Assembly: GCA_020137815.1 (NCBI GenBank)
Contig: CM035361.1
Location: 4,356,553 to 4,420,552, forward strand
Length of the DNA stretch: 64,000 bases
Source: Hormiphora californensis
Taxonomy: Eukaryota; Ctenophora; Tentaculata; Cydippida; Pleurobrachiidae
Direction: 5' to 3'
This document shows, in pieces, positions 62,880 to 64,000 of this stretch (position 1 is the stretch's first letter; every line of letters starts with the position of its first letter). Below the pieces are notes generated by a model, which ran no database searches, was not told the origin of the DNA, and was given only the letters and a program-made list of their open reading frames with translations. A program made the position numbers and the translations under genes.

Positions 62880-64000
62880 CTGCAAATATAGAGGGGTATG
62901 TTAGTACATAATCATGATAATAAAGGTGTACCTCTATTGGTAAACATGAAAACAAGGGATTGGTTTACTGTTTTGGCGTCCACGCCTTCGTCAGAACTAA
63001 AATTAATATGTTGCAAAGTGGTATATTAGCTTGGAGTTGAGAGCGTTTACTACAATGTTGTATCAGTCATCAGACATTGAAAACATACTGGCACAACTCA
63101 TGTATAAGTTACACCTACGCAGCCAGCATCAGACTTCAATTATAACCGTAGACAATCGTACCGCAATAAATCATCACCGAAGTTCGATGACCGAACTTGC
63201 AACTCACCAACGACATGATTTCTTGTTTTCCTGTTCTGCAACCATTTTCCATCTTCCTCAGTTACACAGAGCTCGAGTGACCCTCCTCACACAGTTCCCA
63301 GCTGTCGCTCTAGAAACTCCAAACTTCCATTTCGAATTGTTCTAACATTAACCTAACTATTAAGTAATTTGGGTTAGAATTGGGTGATTAGGGTCATGAT
63401 TAGGTCGTTAGGGTTAGAATTAGGTAATTAGGGCTAGGATTCAGCTTTGAAATTCCAAACGAGGCCGAAACAATAAAAATAATTGAAGTCCAGATCGAAT
63501 GAGTGCACAATACACAAGTTGTATACAAGCTCCCCAGAATATAATATATACATTTCTTTTGTGCCTCAAGTCTGACGTTATAACTCCCTAACTTTGAGAT
63601 GGGGTACTTTAAACAACATATACTTGAAGTTGGTTTTAACCGATTTAGGGTACATTGGTACTCCTGGTACTATACAATGTATAGTATACATAGCTCATGA
63701 TTCCTCTCATCATATTATCATGAGTCAACAGAACATATCTTATGTAATGCGGTAGTACTACCCCCTCTTCCAAGGATAAGATCCGACAGCTAGCGATTGT
63801 AAGCTTGCACAGTGTGTCTCACTACACAGTACACAACAGGCTCTAACGTCTTGTTGTTGAATATATATCGCTTTCTTGCTGTTGTTATGCTCTTTTTCTA
63901 TCTTTCTATCTTTCTATCTTTCTATCTTTTCAAACTTTTCAACACTACTTTAAACAAATTAATTTGAGTTTGCCGTCAATCGATCCGATAACTGTGTTAG
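62880..64000. other. No gene recognised
   Basis: Contains a 104-codon plus-strand ORF (63031-63345) without recognisable motifs, a degenerate GGGTTAGAATTAGGTAATTA repeat at 63370-63440, and a TTTCTATC repeat at 63895-63930. The 5' end of the TTLL5-like gene is expected here or beyond. Confidence 0.5.

Overview
This is nuclear DNA of an invertebrate animal, taken from a draft long-read style assembly. The support for this is: genes split into short exons with canonical GT/AG sites; animal gene families (a rhodopsin-type GPCR, an SLC18B1-like transporter, a TTLL5-like tubulin glutamylase, secreted sushi/CCP proteins); an L2/CR1-type LINE; many foldback and TIR elements; abundant GA, CAGA and CT microsatellites; and one 100-N scaffold gap (21763-21862). 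I cannot name the species. A 28S fragment at 43246-43348 reads TTCAACCAAGCGCGG where, from memory, chordates read TTCAATGAAGCGCGG, so a non-chordate is more likely.

Layout, left to right. 264-1204 (-) is a GPCR whose two halves lie in different frames. 2190-10288 (-) is the C-terminal half of an SLC18B1-like major facilitator transporter: eight exons, seven of them phase-consistent at both ends. Its introns hold nested foldback transposons, a 7.7-8.3 kb minisatellite full of AGGTCA half-sites, and a long-TIR element. Its most 5' visible exon abuts a ~11 kb array of a 74-bp repeat (10270-21524), which contains a 1.2-kb A/C-only tract. The N-terminal half of the transporter is not in the window.

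21863-42504 (+) is a tandem cluster of three secreted-protein genes. They are built from a signal-peptide exon, a ~140-residue module with the signature CNxVEVLNYxFxDSS (called here the 'FA-like module', family not securely identified), and sushi/CCP exons. Nearly every exon is phase 1-1, so modules can be added, lost or skipped without breaking frame. Two genes share a ~3.7-kb duplicated unit. Copies differ by transposon insertions, decayed CCP exons, a frameshifted CCP exon and a LINE in the first intron of gene 3.

43469-62879 (-) is a TTLL5-like tubulin polyglutamylase. Eleven exons cover most of the catalytic core; its ~15.9-kb intron (44639-60517) houses three paralogous small membrane-protein genes (A and B on -, C on +) with a signal peptide, an Arg/Thr-rich ectodomain, one TM segment and a Pro/Tyr-rich tail. 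Shared promoter-like blocks, a promoter-like orphan at 54930-55035 and duplicated 3' flanks show that the family spread by local duplication and inversion. The same intron carries TIR elements, a retroposed element and a low-quality homopolymer-rich stretch near 51-52 kb. A second copy of the retroposed element at 42901-43344 is joined to an antisense 28S rRNA fragment and has a 17-bp target duplication.

There is no operon-like logic. The cluster most plausibly makes secreted recognition or matrix proteins, the nested family is of unknown role, and TTLL5 and SLC18B1-like are housekeeping-type genes whose introns have collected repeats.
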